Shown here: one piece after another, positions 8,492 through 17,700 of the stretch
Position numbering within the stretch: the stretch's first letter is position 1
Layout: each line of letters opens with the position of its first letter
Source of the DNA: Candidatus Fermentibacterota bacterium
Lineage (GTDB): Bacteria > JAFGKV01
Assembly: GCA_030620115.1 (NCBI GenBank)
Contig: JAUXFG010000025.1
Span: forward strand, 1 to 35,513
DNA length: 35,513 bases
Reading direction: 5' to 3'
Notes under the pieces: model-generated
Seen by the model: the letters and a program-made list of their open reading frames with translations, nothing else
Databases searched by the model: none
What the model was told of the DNA's origin: nothing
Made by a program: the position numbers and the translations under genes

Positions 8492-9034
8492 GGGATCCGC
8501 GCATCACGCATGGGGCATTTGAAGACAGCAAGACCAAAGAAGGTTTCAGGATTCAGTGTTCCGGCGGGAGAGCTATTCCTGCGTCTGACCTGAAACTTCG
8601 TCTCGAACTTTGTCTCGAACTTCTTCAATTCATGCCAACGTTTCTTCCATGAATGGTCCCGCCGACTGGCGGGTGGCGGCATTGACCTGCAAGTTGATCA
8701 GGATTGCGCTTCCCAGAAATCTGACACCTGAACCTTTAAATCCGAAACCTGACGGAGGTTTCAAGGAACATAATGATGTACCCCGAGGCCTGCTCACCAA
8801 GATTCCAGGTGAGAAAAGCGAACAGATCGTATTAGTTAGTTCCCGCGTCATAAGGCAAGACAAAGCCTAGCCCGGACTTCTCACCGGCCTTCGTCGCGAA
8901 ATGGCTGAGATCCCGCAAGGCTTCCGATCGAGGCCGGCCGAAGGCGTATCCTCTGTCCCGCGTCAGACGCGGGATTGTAGTAGAAGGCTGGTGAGAAATC
9001 CGGGCTAGCACGGGGAGCATTCAAGGGGAATCAC
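8492..9034. repeat. Gene-free spacer with nested inverted repeats
   Basis: No gene was found. From left to right it holds a 12-bp near-tandem repeat (TTCGTCTCGAAC / TTTGTCTCGAAC, ~8597-8620), a small hairpin GAAACCT-gacgg-AGGTTTC (8744-8762) and a large element at 8868-9007. The element's 25-bp ends (8868-8892 and 8983-9007) are inverted repeats with two mismatches. Inside it is a compact hairpin TCCCGCGTC-a-GACGCGGGA (8956-8974). The phrase GGCGTATCCTCTG (8943-8955) recurs at 21290-21302, so parts of this element are dispersed. Confidence 0.7.
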
Positions 9035-9505
9035 ATGCAAAGACTATTGACCGTTCTCATCGCCTTCCTCCTGATGATGATGTCAAGCGGGTGTACACCC
9101 TCACTGGATCTTCGCAAGGCAGAGAAGCACATGAAAAAGAGCAGATGGAGCGAAGCTGAAAGGCTGCTGCAGGAGATTGCCGACGCGCACAAGGGATCCA
9201 AGTGGGAGCAAAAAGCCCTTCTGCTCAAAGGGTCTGCCCAGTTCCGTCAGTCAAGACTAGACGAAGCGGAAAGAACATTCAGGGCAGGGCGAGATGCGTT
9301 GCCTGAGGGCGAGTGGGCCGATGATTGCGAGTACTATCTCGCTCGTGTCAACTTCCGGCAGGGAGACTATAGAGACGCCTTGGCCGGATTCAAGCGCGTC
9401 TTGACCGCGTATGGGGATGATCCAAAACGCTCGAATATGAAGGTGCTGGCGCTGCAGGAGATGGAATTTATCCAGAAACAGGGCCTTGTTCATGGGGAAG
9501 ACTGA
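9035..9505 (+). CDS. TPR-repeat lipoprotein
   Basis: A 156-residue secreted lipoprotein. The signal peptide LLTVLIAFLLMMMSSGC ends in a lipobox-like SSGC (Cys ~20). Tetratricopeptide-like helix pairs follow: AEKHMKKSRWSEAERLLQEI, KALLLKGSAQFRQSRLDEAE, CEYYLARVNFRQGDYRDALA. This resembles BamD/YfiO- and YbgF-type periplasmic TPR proteins in architecture, but it is much shorter than BamD (about 245 residues), so I would not call it BamD. AAGGGGAA precedes the ATG. It overlaps the following membrane protein gene by 14 nt, so the two are probably translated together. Confidence 0.7.
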   Translation: MQRLLTVLIAFLLMMMSSGCTPSLDLRKAEKHMKKSRWSEAERLLQEIADAHKGSKWEQKALLLKGSAQFRQSRLDEAERTFRAGRDALPEGEWADDCEYYLARVNFRQGDYRDALAGFKRVLTAYGDDPKRSNMKVLALQEMEFIQKQGLVHGED

Positions 9506-10502
9506 GAAGACCGACGAGAAGACCCCAGGCTTCAAGACGACTCGTCTGATTTGGGTTCTTCTCCTGGCGGTTCTGGTCTACGCGGGCCTCTCCATCACCG
9601 CCGATTGGGCCGATCTATCAGAGGCCCTCTCTGCAATACAGTGGGAGTATCTGCCCGTGATACTCTTGCTTGCATCCACAAACTACCTGATCCGATTCAC
9701 GAAGTGGCACTACTACACTCGCCACCTGGGCTTCCATGTGACCGCGCGAAACAATCTCATCATCTTCCTTGCGGGCCTTGTCATGTCGGTGACTCCGGGG
9801 AAGATGGGGGAAGTACTCAAATCGTACCTGCTCAAGCTAGTCGATCGAACTCCGATGAGCAGGTCAGCCCCGGTTGTCTTTGCGGAACGACTCACCGATC
9901 TCATAGCCCTCATGATCCTGGCGGTTATCGGTGGCTATGCCCTTTCGGGAGCACGGGCAACATTGGCAGCGGGAGCCGTGCTGGTCAGCTCCATCGTAGC
10001 CGTGATCAGCAGCAAGCGGCTCCATTCCGTAGTCCTGGACAGACTCGCCAGGATTGGCCGCCTCCGTACGGTGGCAAACAAAGCAGAGACGAGCCTCGAA
10101 TCAGCAAAATCCCTTGTTGAACCAAGACCCCTCCTTCTCACCAGCGCTGTCTCCATTCCGGCCTGGTTTTGTGAGTGCCTTGGATTCTGGCTCATACTCA
10201 AGGCCGCGGGGGTGACCGACATCGGGATTGGTCAGGCCACAGGGATATATGCCTTGGCCGCGGTCATTGGCGCCTTGAGCATGCTTCCAGGCGGGCTTGG
10301 AGCAACCGAGATCACGATTACCGGCCTTCTCACCGCCTCGGGAGTCCCCAAGGCCCAAGCTGTTGCCTCAATGTTGGTGATTCGCGCGGCCACACTTTGG
10401 TACGCAGTTGTGGTGGGAGCGATATTCCTTGCGGTATTTCGGCTGAGGCTATCACAATGGCGGCAGACCGAGCAGCAAGTTGAAGGAGGCGAGCACGCGT
10501 GA
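9492..10502 (+). CDS. Flippase-like/LPG-synthase transmembrane-domain protein (YbhN/AglD-type)
   Basis: A 336-residue polytopic membrane protein of the LPG_synthase_TM (UPF0104) family. About eight hydrophobic helices are visible, starting with LIWVLLLAVLVYAGLSI. The family signatures are present: the conserved Arg/Lys stretch RFTKWHYYTRHLG, the SVTPGKMGEVLKSYLL motif near residues 97-112, FAERLTDLIALMIL, and LPGGLGATEITITGLL near the end. Relatives are implicated in moving or modifying lipid-linked sugars or aminoacyl-lipids. I take ATG 9492, since the TTG six bases earlier adds only two residues. It overlaps both the lipoprotein gene upstream and the rhomboid gene downstream (GTGA), forming a coupled trio. 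Confidence 0.8.
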   Translation: MGKTEKTDEKTPGFKTTRLIWVLLLAVLVYAGLSITADWADLSEALSAIQWEYLPVILLLASTNYLIRFTKWHYYTRHLGFHVTARNNLIIFLAGLVMSVTPGKMGEVLKSYLLKLVDRTPMSRSAPVVFAERLTDLIALMILAVIGGYALSGARATLAAGAVLVSSIVAVISSKRLHSVVLDRLARIGRLRTVANKAETSLESAKSLVEPRPLLLTSAVSIPAWFCECLGFWLILKAAGVTDIGIGQATGIYALAAVIGALSMLPGGLGATEITITGLLTASGVPKAQAVASMLVIRAATLWYAVVVGAIFLAVFRLRLSQWRQTEQQVEGGEHA

Positions 10503-11356
10503 ATCGCAAGATCAGGAAGTATCACGTGAGCTTCGTGGTGGCATTGCCTCCTATGGTCCGTCGGCTTCTTTTGGGCTCCATTGCGGTCTATTGCTTCCAG
10601 CTCCTCACCATGCACAGATGGGATCATCTCTTCGGCCTTGATCCGACCCTGGTTGTGTCCAATGGCGCCGTCTGGCAATTGGTGACATATATCTTCCTGC
10701 ACGCAAATCCCCTTCACCTCTTCTGGAATATGATCGTGCTTTGGATGTTTGGTGCCGAGCTGGAAATCATATGGGGAAGCAGACGGCTCATCTCGTACTA
10801 CATTCTTTGCGGAGCAGGTGCAGGTCTTTTTGCGATTCTGCTCGACCCCCGGGCCACCACCATCACGGTGGGAGCTTCGGGCGCCATCTTTGGATTGCTC
10901 CTTGCGTTCGGATCGACCTTTCCGGAGCGTCCGATCGCTTTCATGCTCATTCTCCCGATCAAAGCGAAGTACTTTGTCGCGGTCCTGGGCGTGCTCCAGC
11001 TTTTTCTGTTCGTACAGGACGGCGGTGGAGGCATCGCCTATGGGGCCCATATAGGCGGTCTCCTCACCGGTGGGATCTTCCTCTGCATCAGACGAAAAGG
11101 GTGGCGTGGACTGCGAAAGATAAGAATCGTGAGATCCGGCCGCTCTCGGCATCTTCGCGTCGTCCCACCCCTGAGAGGAGCTGGTTCGGATGACATCCAG
11201 CAGGGACACGAAGACTCCGCTTCCCCTGAGGAAGATATCGACAAGATCCTTGACAAGATTTCGGCTCTGGGGCTCCGTGCCCTCACCGACCACGAGCGGA
11301 CCCTTCTGGAAGAAGCCAGTAAGAATCTGGGAAGCAGACGGGAGGAAAAAGACTAG
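10499..11356 (+). CDS. Rhomboid-family intramembrane serine protease
   Basis: A 285-residue intramembrane protease. The catalytic serine is in GASGAIFG (Ser127) and the catalytic histidine in YGAHIGGLLTG (His184). The conserved HANPLHLFWNM (His68, Asn77) supplies the oxyanion-side residues. Six membrane helices fit residues ~22-200. A polar C-terminal tail of ~85 residues follows and ends with IDKILDKISALGLRALTDHE, the small helical motif seen after many bacterial rhomboid domains. The GTG start overlaps the preceding stop (GTGA). Substrates are unknown; neighbours suggest membrane or envelope maintenance. Confidence 0.9.
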   Translation: MNRKIRKYHVSFVVALPPMVRRLLLGSIAVYCFQLLTMHRWDHLFGLDPTLVVSNGAVWQLVTYIFLHANPLHLFWNMIVLWMFGAELEIIWGSRRLISYYILCGAGAGLFAILLDPRATTITVGASGAIFGLLLAFGSTFPERPIAFMLILPIKAKYFVAVLGVLQLFLFVQDGGGGIAYGAHIGGLLTGGIFLCIRRKGWRGLRKIRIVRSGRSRHLRVVPPLRGAGSDDIQQGHEDSASPEEDIDKILDKISALGLRALTDHERTLLEEASKNLGSRREEKD

Positions 11357-11652
11357 GCACACATCCTCGGGACGGCTCCTACCGAGAGCACATCATTTGT
11401 GAGCGGAGGGCAAACTCCGTTATTTGTATGAGTCCAACATTAGGGGAGCATGGCGAGATGTGCCGGCTCTCGAAGCATACACAGCCTGGTGAAGGGATTA
11501 TTCCCTTGTCTGGCCATCGAGTTGATCATAATTGCCTTCCCTGAAACCTGATCACTAACAGACGATACGGGGAACGGAATGAAACAAAGGTGCACCATGT
11601 CGGTTGATCCGAGTATCGAACACGCTCTATCTCATCCGAGGAGTCCGGTACC
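11357..11652. other. Spacer with one small hairpin
   Basis: A 296-bp spacer without a gene. The only structure seen is CGGAG-N6-CTCCG at 11404-11419 followed by TTATTTG, a weak possible terminator for the rhomboid operon. No good promoter stands out. Confidence 0.35.
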
Positions 11653-12663
11653 ATGAAATGGAAACTCCTTGTTATTCCCCTCGTAATCCTGGCCTGTGTG
11701 AAACCTCGAGCCGGCGGTGACTATCGGGAGATTGCGGTCCTGGCAGACGAACATACGTGGACCGCGGTGGAATCCACATTGGTTGGAGCACTTGAAAGAC
11801 ACGTCACCCTGCTCGAAGAAGAGAGCTTTTTCTGGGTGCATTGGTATGCACCCGATCAGCTCGAAGAGGCCCGTCGACGCCCGGCGCTTCTCCTTCTGGG
11901 AGAAGTGGAGAAGCCGGGCATCATTGGGAGCGCCATCGCTTCTATAGTCGGTGATAGTCTTGGGATCTGCGCGGCAAAGAAACCCTTCATGAAGCTGGAG
12001 GATCCTTGGGCCAGGGGTCAGCTTGCCTTCATGCTGGTGGGCCATAACACAGAGAATCTGAATTACCTCATCGCGGGAACAGGCAGCAGGCTGTTCGACG
12101 AATACAAGGCCAACTACTTGAGATATGTGAGGGAACGACTCTACTTCCGGGGCCCGAATATCAAACAAGCAGAGCGGCTGAGGAAGAAATATGGATGGTC
12201 CATTGAGACCCCCCGGCCATGGCAGATGATCGAAGTGGAGGAAGAGAACTGGGTTCACTTCGTAAAATCCCAGCCCGACCGCCATATCTTTGTATTCTGG
12301 CAGTCTTGGGAGGACAGTTCATTCAGGGCGGAACACTGTCTGAGGTTGCGCAGGGAGCTCGTGTGGAAATACTATGATGAAGACGAGATCGATGACGAGA
12401 GGACTTATTTCTCGTGGACCGAGTTCCACGGCCGAAAGGCCCTCGAGATCAAAGGCGCCTGGATCAATTGGAAGCACACGGGAGGGGGACCGTTCAGAAC
12501 CATCTGTTTCTTGGCGGAGGAGCAGAAGCGACTCTATATCATGGATCTTCAGACATTTGCGCCGGACCGCCCCAAGCTGTATCCAATGACCCAGCTTGAT
12601 TTGATCGCTGAGACCTTTAGAACCGGAGCAGATGAGGGCCCATTTGCCTCCGGGCAATGGTAG
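11653..12663 (+). CDS. DUF4837-like lipoprotein
   Basis: A 336-residue probable lipoprotein. The signal sequence LLVIPLVILAC ends in the lipobox ILAC (Cys15). The body resembles the DUF4837 family: an opening IAVLADEHTW, a central segment on failure or absence of data (FMLVGHNTENLNYLIAG), and a C-terminal EIKGAWINWKHTGGGPF corresponding to the family's conserved 'G-x-W-x...GGPF' block. The function of this family is unknown. GAGGAG precedes the ATG. The family is best known from the Bacteroidetes and relatives, which is one hint to the lineage. The family call comes from recognition, not a profile search. Confidence 0.65.
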   Translation: MKWKLLVIPLVILACVKPRAGGDYREIAVLADEHTWTAVESTLVGALERHVTLLEEESFFWVHWYAPDQLEEARRRPALLLLGEVEKPGIIGSAIASIVGDSLGICAAKKPFMKLEDPWARGQLAFMLVGHNTENLNYLIAGTGSRLFDEYKANYLRYVRERLYFRGPNIKQAERLRKKYGWSIETPRPWQMIEVEEENWVHFVKSQPDRHIFVFWQSWEDSSFRAEHCLRLRRELVWKYYDEDEIDDERTYFSWTEFHGRKALEIKGAWINWKHTGGGPFRTICFLAEEQKRLYIMDLQTFAPDRPKLYPMTQLDLIAETFRTGADEGPFASGQW

Positions 12664-12756
12664 AAGCTGCCGTTCAGGGTTCGGCGAAGATCCGAGCCGT
12701 TGATTCGTGAGTTCTGAATGGAGAAGGCATGAGAATAGAACGATTCGAGGAGACCC

Positions 12757-13326
12757 ATGGGAACAACTGCTGATATCCGTAACGGTATGGTAATGATACA
12801 TGCGGGAAATCCTTGGCTCGTCGTTGAATTCCAACACGTGAAGCCGGGCAAGGGAAACGCATTCGTAAGAACAAGATTGAAGAACTTGAAGACGGGAAGA
12901 GTGCAGGATGTTACCTTTCGTTCCGGCGAGCGCATAGAGGAGATACGTGTCGAGCGCAGGAAGATGCAATTCCTCTATCGATCAGGTGATGATCTCTACA
13001 TGATGGACCTCGAATCCTATGAACAGATGCCTGTGAGCATAGACATCATTGGAGATGCCTCTCGGTATATCCGGGAATCCGATGAGGTCTACGTCGCGTG
13101 CTCTGGTGATGAAATCCTCCAAGTGGAGCCATCCATGTTTGTGGAGCTCGAGGTTTCGGAGACCGATCCCGGTTTTCGTGGCGACACCGCCACCGGGGGC
13201 ACGAAGAGTGCGACGCTTGAGACGGGCCTTGTGGTCCAGGTTCCGCTCTTCATTGAACAAGGAAATGTACTCAAGATCGACACACGAGATGGACGCTACG
13301 TTGAGCGTGTCTCGAGAGGCCGCTAG
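12757..13326 (+). CDS. efp: Translation elongation factor P
   Basis: EF-P enters the ribosomal E site and promotes peptide bond formation at polyproline stretches. Length (189 residues) and the three beta-barrel domains fit. The N-terminal KOW-like domain contains the tip loop VKPGKGNAF with Lys32, the residue that is post-translationally modified in many bacteria. DDLYMMDLESYEQ and the C-terminal GLVVQVPLFIEQGNVLKIDT with RDGRYVERV are typical OB-domain motifs. No EpmA/EpmB or YmfI-type modification gene is in the window, so the modification state is open. GAGGAG lies upstream of the ATG. It leads into accB-accC, a common arrangement. Confidence 0.96.
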   Translation: MGTTADIRNGMVMIHAGNPWLVVEFQHVKPGKGNAFVRTRLKNLKTGRVQDVTFRSGERIEEIRVERRKMQFLYRSGDDLYMMDLESYEQMPVSIDIIGDASRYIRESDEVYVACSGDEILQVEPSMFVELEVSETDPGFRGDTATGGTKSATLETGLVVQVPLFIEQGNVLKIDTRDGRYVERVSRGR

Positions 13327-13351
13327 CGTTTAGGAGAAGGGTGAGGCTGTC

Positions 13352-13852
13352 ATGGATTTGAAGGATGTCGAGCATTTGGCTCGACTCGTTTCTGAGCTTG
13401 ATATCGCTGAGATAGAGATCAAGCAATTCGGCAAGAAAGTGCGCATCGTCAAGCATGCGTACAGTCCCCAGACAGTGATGGTCCCTCATGCGGATACTGT
13501 TCCCATCGCACCGCCGATTCAATCTCCCATGGCGATCGGAGGGCCATCGCAGCCAGAAGAGTCATCAAGAAGCGAGGCAGCGCCTCCTGCACGTCCTCTG
13601 GAGGTAATAGCGATCAAGGCCCCCATGGTGGGTACCTTCTATCGCGCTCCGGCGCCCGATGTGCCTCCCTATGTGGAGGTAGGCCAGATGCTTCACTCCG
13701 GGCAGACTGTGTGTATCATCGAAGCAATGAAGCTCATGAACGAAATCCATAGTGATGTAAAAGGGAAGATCATTTCCATCAAGATCGAGAATGCCGAGCC
13801 GGTGGAGTTTGGCCAGGTCCTCTTGGAAGTGGATACTTCGGCGCGAGAATAG
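13352..13852 (+). CDS. accB: Biotin carboxyl carrier protein of acetyl-CoA carboxylase
   Basis: Carries biotin between the carboxylase and transferase reactions of acetyl-CoA carboxylase, the first committed step of fatty acid synthesis. It is 166 residues. An N-terminal helical segment (MDLKDVEHLARLVSELDIAE) is followed by a Pro/Ala-rich linker (~45-85) and the biotinyl domain IKAPMVGTFYRAPAPDVPPY with the biotinylation motif EAMKLMNEI (Lys127). It is followed 17 nt after its stop by accC, so the two form an operon behind efp. Confidence 0.96.
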   Translation: MDLKDVEHLARLVSELDIAEIEIKQFGKKVRIVKHAYSPQTVMVPHADTVPIAPPIQSPMAIGGPSQPEESSRSEAAPPARPLEVIAIKAPMVGTFYRAPAPDVPPYVEVGQMLHSGQTVCIIEAMKLMNEIHSDVKGKIISIKIENAEPVEFGQVLLEVDTSARE

Positions 13853-13869
13853 AAAGGCGATTGGTCGGG

Positions 13870-15222
13870 ATGTTTCAAAAGATCCTCATCGCGAATCGTG
13901 GGGAAATTGCTCTCAGGATCATCAGGGCCTGCCGCGAAATGAATATCAAAACCGTTCTTGTTCACTCTGAGGTCGATTCAGAAAGCCTGCCGGTCAAGTT
14001 GGCAGATGAGGCGCTGTGCATCGGAGCGGCCCCAAGCACTGAGAGCTATCTCAGCATGGCGCGGATAGTCAGTGCCGCGGAAATCACCAACGCCGATGCA
14101 ATTCATCCCGGCTACGGCTTCTTGGCAGAGAATGCGGAGTTCGCCGAAGTCATCGACTCATGCGAGATCACTTTCATCGGACCGAAACCAGAGACCATTC
14201 GGCAGATGGGAGACAAGGCCTTGGCACGTGACGTCATGCGGGAGTCTGGTGTGCCGGTGATTCCAGGGAGTTCTGGACCGGTGGAGGGTTTTGCTCAGGT
14301 CCTCGATGTGGCGAAGGAAATTGGATACCCTCTCCTTCTGAAAGCGTTGGCCGGGGGGGGAGGCAGGGGACTGCGGATAGTCGAGAGTCCGGACAAGCTT
14401 GAATCATCCTTCAGCTCGGCCTCTCGCGAGGCGGAAATGGCATTTGGTGACGGACGTATGTACGTGGAGCGCTATCTCCGAAGCCCGCGGCATATTGAGT
14501 TTCAGATCGCCGGTGATGGGAAGCGGTGTGTTCATCTCGGTGAACGGGAGTGTTCCATTCAGCGGAGGCACCAGAAACTGCTTGAAGAATCACCCTCACC
14601 CGCACTGTCTCCGGAACTTCGCGAGAGAATCGGCACCATGGCGATCCGAGGCGCGGATGCGGTAAAATACCTTGGCCTGGGCACCATGGAGTTCCTGCTG
14701 GACCAGTCCGGCGATTTCTACTTCATCGAGATGAATACCCGGGTCCAGGTCGAACATCCGGTTACCGAAGCCGTCAGTGGAATCGATCTGATCAAGCTTC
14801 AGATCCGGCTCGCTACTGGGGAGACGCTCCCACTCTCGCAACGGGAGATCAAGCTCTCAGGTCACGCCATCGAATGCCGAATCAACGCGGAGGATCCAGA
14901 CAGAGGATTCGCTCCATGCCCGGGGAAGGTAGAGTTCTTCCACCAGCCCGGCGGCCCTGGGGTGAGAATCGATAGTCACCTATACAGCGGCTATACCATA
15001 CCTCCGAATTACGACAGTCTGCTGGCAAAGCTCATCACTACCGGCGAAAACCGAGATGAAGCAATCGCACGTATGCTCAGAGCCCTTGATGAATTCGTCA
15101 TCGAGGGAGTCAAGACGACCATACCGTATCATATCAAGCTATTGAGGAACAGCGACTTCCGGGAGGGGCAGTTCAGTACGGACTTCGTCGAGAGAATGGA
15201 GAGACGGTCCGGTGGAGATTGA
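13870..15222 (+). CDS. accC: Biotin carboxylase subunit of acetyl-CoA carboxylase
   Basis: Carboxylates the biotin of AccB using ATP and bicarbonate. The 450-residue length is normal for the subunit. MFQKILIANRGEIALRIIRA is the conserved N-terminus, so ATG 13870 is the right start; a TTG nine bases upstream is not needed. The ATP-grasp domain shows KALAGGGGRGLRIV (glycine-rich loop), HIEFQIAGD, and FIEMNTRVQVEHPVTE (metal- and bicarbonate-site residues). The C-terminal part (GHAIECRINAEDP) is standard. No carboxyltransferase gene (accA/accD) is in the window. Confidence 0.97.
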   Translation: MFQKILIANRGEIALRIIRACREMNIKTVLVHSEVDSESLPVKLADEALCIGAAPSTESYLSMARIVSAAEITNADAIHPGYGFLAENAEFAEVIDSCEITFIGPKPETIRQMGDKALARDVMRESGVPVIPGSSGPVEGFAQVLDVAKEIGYPLLLKALAGGGGRGLRIVESPDKLESSFSSASREAEMAFGDGRMYVERYLRSPRHIEFQIAGDGKRCVHLGERECSIQRRHQKLLEESPSPALSPELRERIGTMAIRGADAVKYLGLGTMEFLLDQSGDFYFIEMNTRVQVEHPVTEAVSGIDLIKLQIRLATGETLPLSQREIKLSGHAIECRINAEDPDRGFAPCPGKVEFFHQPGGPGVRIDSHLYSGYTIPPNYDSLLAKLITTGENRDEAIARMLRALDEFVIEGVKTTIPYHIKLLRNSDFREGQFSTDFVERMERRSGGD

Positions 15223-15309
15223 CAATTGTTTCGAGGATTTCGCGAACGAGGCGAGGCGGGATGCGAGAATGGGGACTATTTCTGCGCAAACCATTGAGGA
15301 TCAATGATC

Positions 15310-15561
15310 ATGAATGAGAAGCTGCTTCATGAAGGTGCACGACTGTATGCCCGATGGCTGGCCTTGGAGATCGTCGTCGCCCATGGGGATGAGATCGAGC
15401 CGGGACTCGCGGAAGGCAACTTGCAGGCTCGTTTGGGCGTCCCGGTGTTGGATGCATTCAACCGGTACAGGGATACGCTTCCAGAGAAACTGGTGAATAA
15501 GACGCATTACTTTGAGGATGCATTGAACTCGGTCCTCGCGCGAGGGGAAAAGGTGTTCTGA
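15310..15561 (+). CDS. Small protein of unknown function
   Basis: An 83-residue soluble, mostly helical protein (NEKLLHEGARLYARWLALEI through to EDALNSVLARGEKVF). I do not recognise a family. I prefer ATG 15310 because GAGGA lies 9 nt upstream; ATG 15304 would be only 3 nt from it. It ends one base before the ATG of the NfeD-type protease, so it is very likely co-expressed with it. Codon use looks like that of its neighbours, supporting a real gene. Confidence 0.6.
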   Translation: MNEKLLHEGARLYARWLALEIVVAHGDEIEPGLAEGNLQARLGVPVLDAFNRYRDTLPEKLVNKTHYFEDALNSVLARGEKVF

Positions 15562-15562
15562 T

Positions 15563-16852
15563 ATGGATACGAGACCGCTCCTGTCGCTCCTCATTCTACT
15601 CATGATCATCTCCTCCACGGCACTCCCATCGCCTCTGGTGATTGCCAGGGTAGAAGGCTCCATCGACCCTGCCACGGCCTCATATGTGGTGGAGACCTTG
15701 AAAAAGGCCAAAGACCGCGAGGCTGAGCTGTTCATCCTGGAGCTCGATACGCCGGGCGGGCTCATGGAATCGATGAGAGATATCACCGCCGAGTTCCTCA
15801 ACAGCGACATTCCGGTTGTTGTATATGTCGCCCCTCCTGGTGCGCGGGCTGCCAGCGCCGGAGTCTTCATCTCCGCAGCAGCTCATGTGGTAGCCATGGC
15901 GCCAGGTACCCATTTGGGTGCGGCGCACCCTGTGGGACTTGGTGGCGGCAAGATGGACAGCGTCATGGCAGGCAAAGCCGAGAGTGATGCCGCAGCTCAG
16001 ATGCGGGCATTGGCGACGCAACGCGGCCGAAATGCCAAATGGTATGAGGACGCAGTGCGCAAGAGCGTTTCGGCCACCGCAGAAGAGGCCTTGGAGCTCA
16101 ATGTGATCGACCTGATTGCAGGTGACCGAGCAGAGCTCTTGCACAAGCTCGAAGGGATCGAAGTTACTGTTGCCGGGGACAAGACCACGGTCATTTCCAC
16201 CAAAGGAAAGACGGTTATCGAGATCCCCATGAGCCTGAGGCATAAGGTGCTGCATCAATTGGCCAATCCGAATCTCGCCTATATTTTCCTCCTACTGGGT
16301 TTCTATGGGCTCTACTTTGAGCTCTCGAACCCCGGGAGTATCTTTCCCGGAGCGGTAGGCGTTATCCTCCTGCTGCTCGGTCTTTTTGCCTTGCAGATGA
16401 TGCCGGTCAACTACGTCGGCGTTTTGCTAATCGCGTTTGCGATGCTGCTCTTCCTCGCGGAACTCAAGATACCAAGCTACGGGTTGCTCACCGTGGGAGG
16501 AGTCGTCGCGTTGATACTGGGGAGTCTTATGCTGTTCGACACCACAGAAGCCTTGTATCGAGTATCGTGGGCCGTTCTCCTGCCGGCCGTAGTAATCACT
16601 GTTGCGTTTTTTGTCTTTGCGATAGGCATGGGCCTCCGAGCGCAACGCAGACAACCAACCACGGGCAAGGAAGGGCTCATCGGGTTGGAGGCAGAAGTCG
16701 CCCAAAACCTTTCGCCGAGCGGCAAAGTCTTCCTTCTTGGCGAACTCTGGTTTGCGGTCAGCCAAGCAGGCGAGATTCCTGCCGGCGAGACCGTAGTGGT
16801 CACAGGTGTAGAAGGTATGCGACTCAAAGTCGAACGACTAGGGAACGCATGA
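15563..16852 (+). CDS. ClpP-class membrane serine protease with NfeD domain
   Basis: A 429-residue long-form NfeD protein. A signal peptide (LLSLLILLMIISSTALPSP) precedes a ClpP/SppA-like protease domain: FILELDTPGGLMESM is the glycine-rich oxyanion strand, and GARAASAGVFISAAA carries the nucleophile Ser98. RGRNAKWYEDAVRKSVSAT is the conserved helix that contributes the catalytic partner region. From ~230 about four to five membrane helices follow, then a C-terminal NfeD OB-fold domain (GLIGLEAEVAQNLSPSGKVF to GMRLKVERL). The immediately following slipin gene matches the well-known NfeD-stomatin pairing, in which the protease acts on or with the SPFH protein at the membrane. Confidence 0.92.
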   Translation: MDTRPLLSLLILLMIISSTALPSPLVIARVEGSIDPATASYVVETLKKAKDREAELFILELDTPGGLMESMRDITAEFLNSDIPVVVYVAPPGARAASAGVFISAAAHVVAMAPGTHLGAAHPVGLGGGKMDSVMAGKAESDAAAQMRALATQRGRNAKWYEDAVRKSVSATAEEALELNVIDLIAGDRAELLHKLEGIEVTVAGDKTTVISTKGKTVIEIPMSLRHKVLHQLANPNLAYIFLLLGFYGLYFELSNPGSIFPGAVGVILLLLGLFALQMMPVNYVGVLLIAFAMLLFLAELKIPSYGLLTVGGVVALILGSLMLFDTTEALYRVSWAVLLPAVVITVAFFVFAIGMGLRAQRRQPTTGKEGLIGLEAEVAQNLSPSGKVFLLGELWFAVSQAGEIPAGETVVVTGVEGMRLKVERLGNA

Positions 16853-16914
16853 TTTCCCTGGAAATCTCCATCTCTCACAAGGATCTCTGAGGGTCCAGAA
16901 GGAGGGCAACTTCC

Positions 16915-17682
16915 ATGCCGTACAGTTTCACCATAGTGCTTCTCTTCATCCTCTTCATACTCGCCAATGCCGTGAGAGTCCTTCGGGAGTATGAGCGAGG
17001 GGTCATCTTTCGCCTGGGACGATTGGTCGGAGCCAAGGGGCCCGGCCTTATCCTGCTGATCCCCATGGTTGACAAGATGGTGAAGGTGAGTCTTCGGATC
17101 ATCGCCATGGACGTCCCACCACAGGATGTCATTACGCGAGACAACGTCTCGGTCAAGGTGAATGCCGTGGTGTATTTCCGAGTAGTGCAGCCGGAGAAGG
17201 CCATTGTGGCGGTGGAGGATTTTCTCTACGCCACGAGTCAGTTAGCACAAACAACGCTGAGGAGTATCCTCGGAGAGGCCGAGCTCGACGAGCTGCTTTC
17301 AGCCAGGGAGAAGATAAACAACGAACTGCAAGGCATTCTCGACAAACATACCGATCCGTGGGGCATCAAGGTATCCGCCGTTGAAGTCAAGCATGTCGAT
17401 CTTCCTACGGAAATGCAGCGAGCCATGGCCAAGCAGGCAGAGGCTGAGCGTGAGAGACGGGCAAAGATCATTAGTGCGCAGGGAGAATTCCAAGCTGCAC
17501 AGAAACTATCCGACGCGGCTGAGATTCTGTCCCAACACCCGGCGGCACTGCATCTGCGTTATCTCCAGACATTGCAGGTGGTCGCCGCAGAGAACAACTC
17601 CACTACGCTCTTCCCCGTACCGATTGACCTGTTCAAGCCATTCTTGGAGGGAATCAAGTCATTGAACAAGGGCACGACGTAG
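16915..17682 (+). CDS. Slipin (stomatin-like SPFH/Band 7 membrane protein)
   Basis: A 255-residue membrane-anchored scaffold protein. One N-terminal membrane segment ([19 protein letters not shown]) precedes the SPFH domain: [40 protein letters not shown] and [20 protein letters not shown] are all diagnostic. A charged helical region rich in Ala/Glu/Arg ([20 protein letters not shown]) follows, then the typical [19 protein letters not shown] and FPVPIDL. AAGGAGGG lies upstream of the ATG. It forms the classic operon with the NfeD protease. Confidence 0.94.
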   Translation: MPYSFTIVLLFILFILANAVRVLREYERGVIFRLGRLVGAKGPGLILLIPMVDKMVKVSLRIIAMDVPPQDVITRDNVSVKVNAVVYFRVVQPEKAIVAVEDFLYATSQLAQTTLRSILGEAELDELLSAREKINNELQGILDKHTDPWGIKVSAVEVKHVDLPTEMQRAMAKQAEAERERRAKIISAQGEFQAAQKLSDAAEILSQHPAALHLRYLQTLQVVAAENNSTTLFPVPIDLFKPFLEGIKSLNKGTT

Positions 17683-17700
17683 CCGGTTGTTTTCCCTGAG

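Noticed and set aside
9035-9505. Annotation of the TPR lipoprotein as BamD
   Set aside because: The lipobox and TPRs fit the general class, but the protein is far shorter than BamD and lacks its C-terminal repeats.
10232-11362. 376-codon frame on the - strand
   Set aside because: Antisense to the rhomboid and flippase-like genes, both of which carry intact family motifs.
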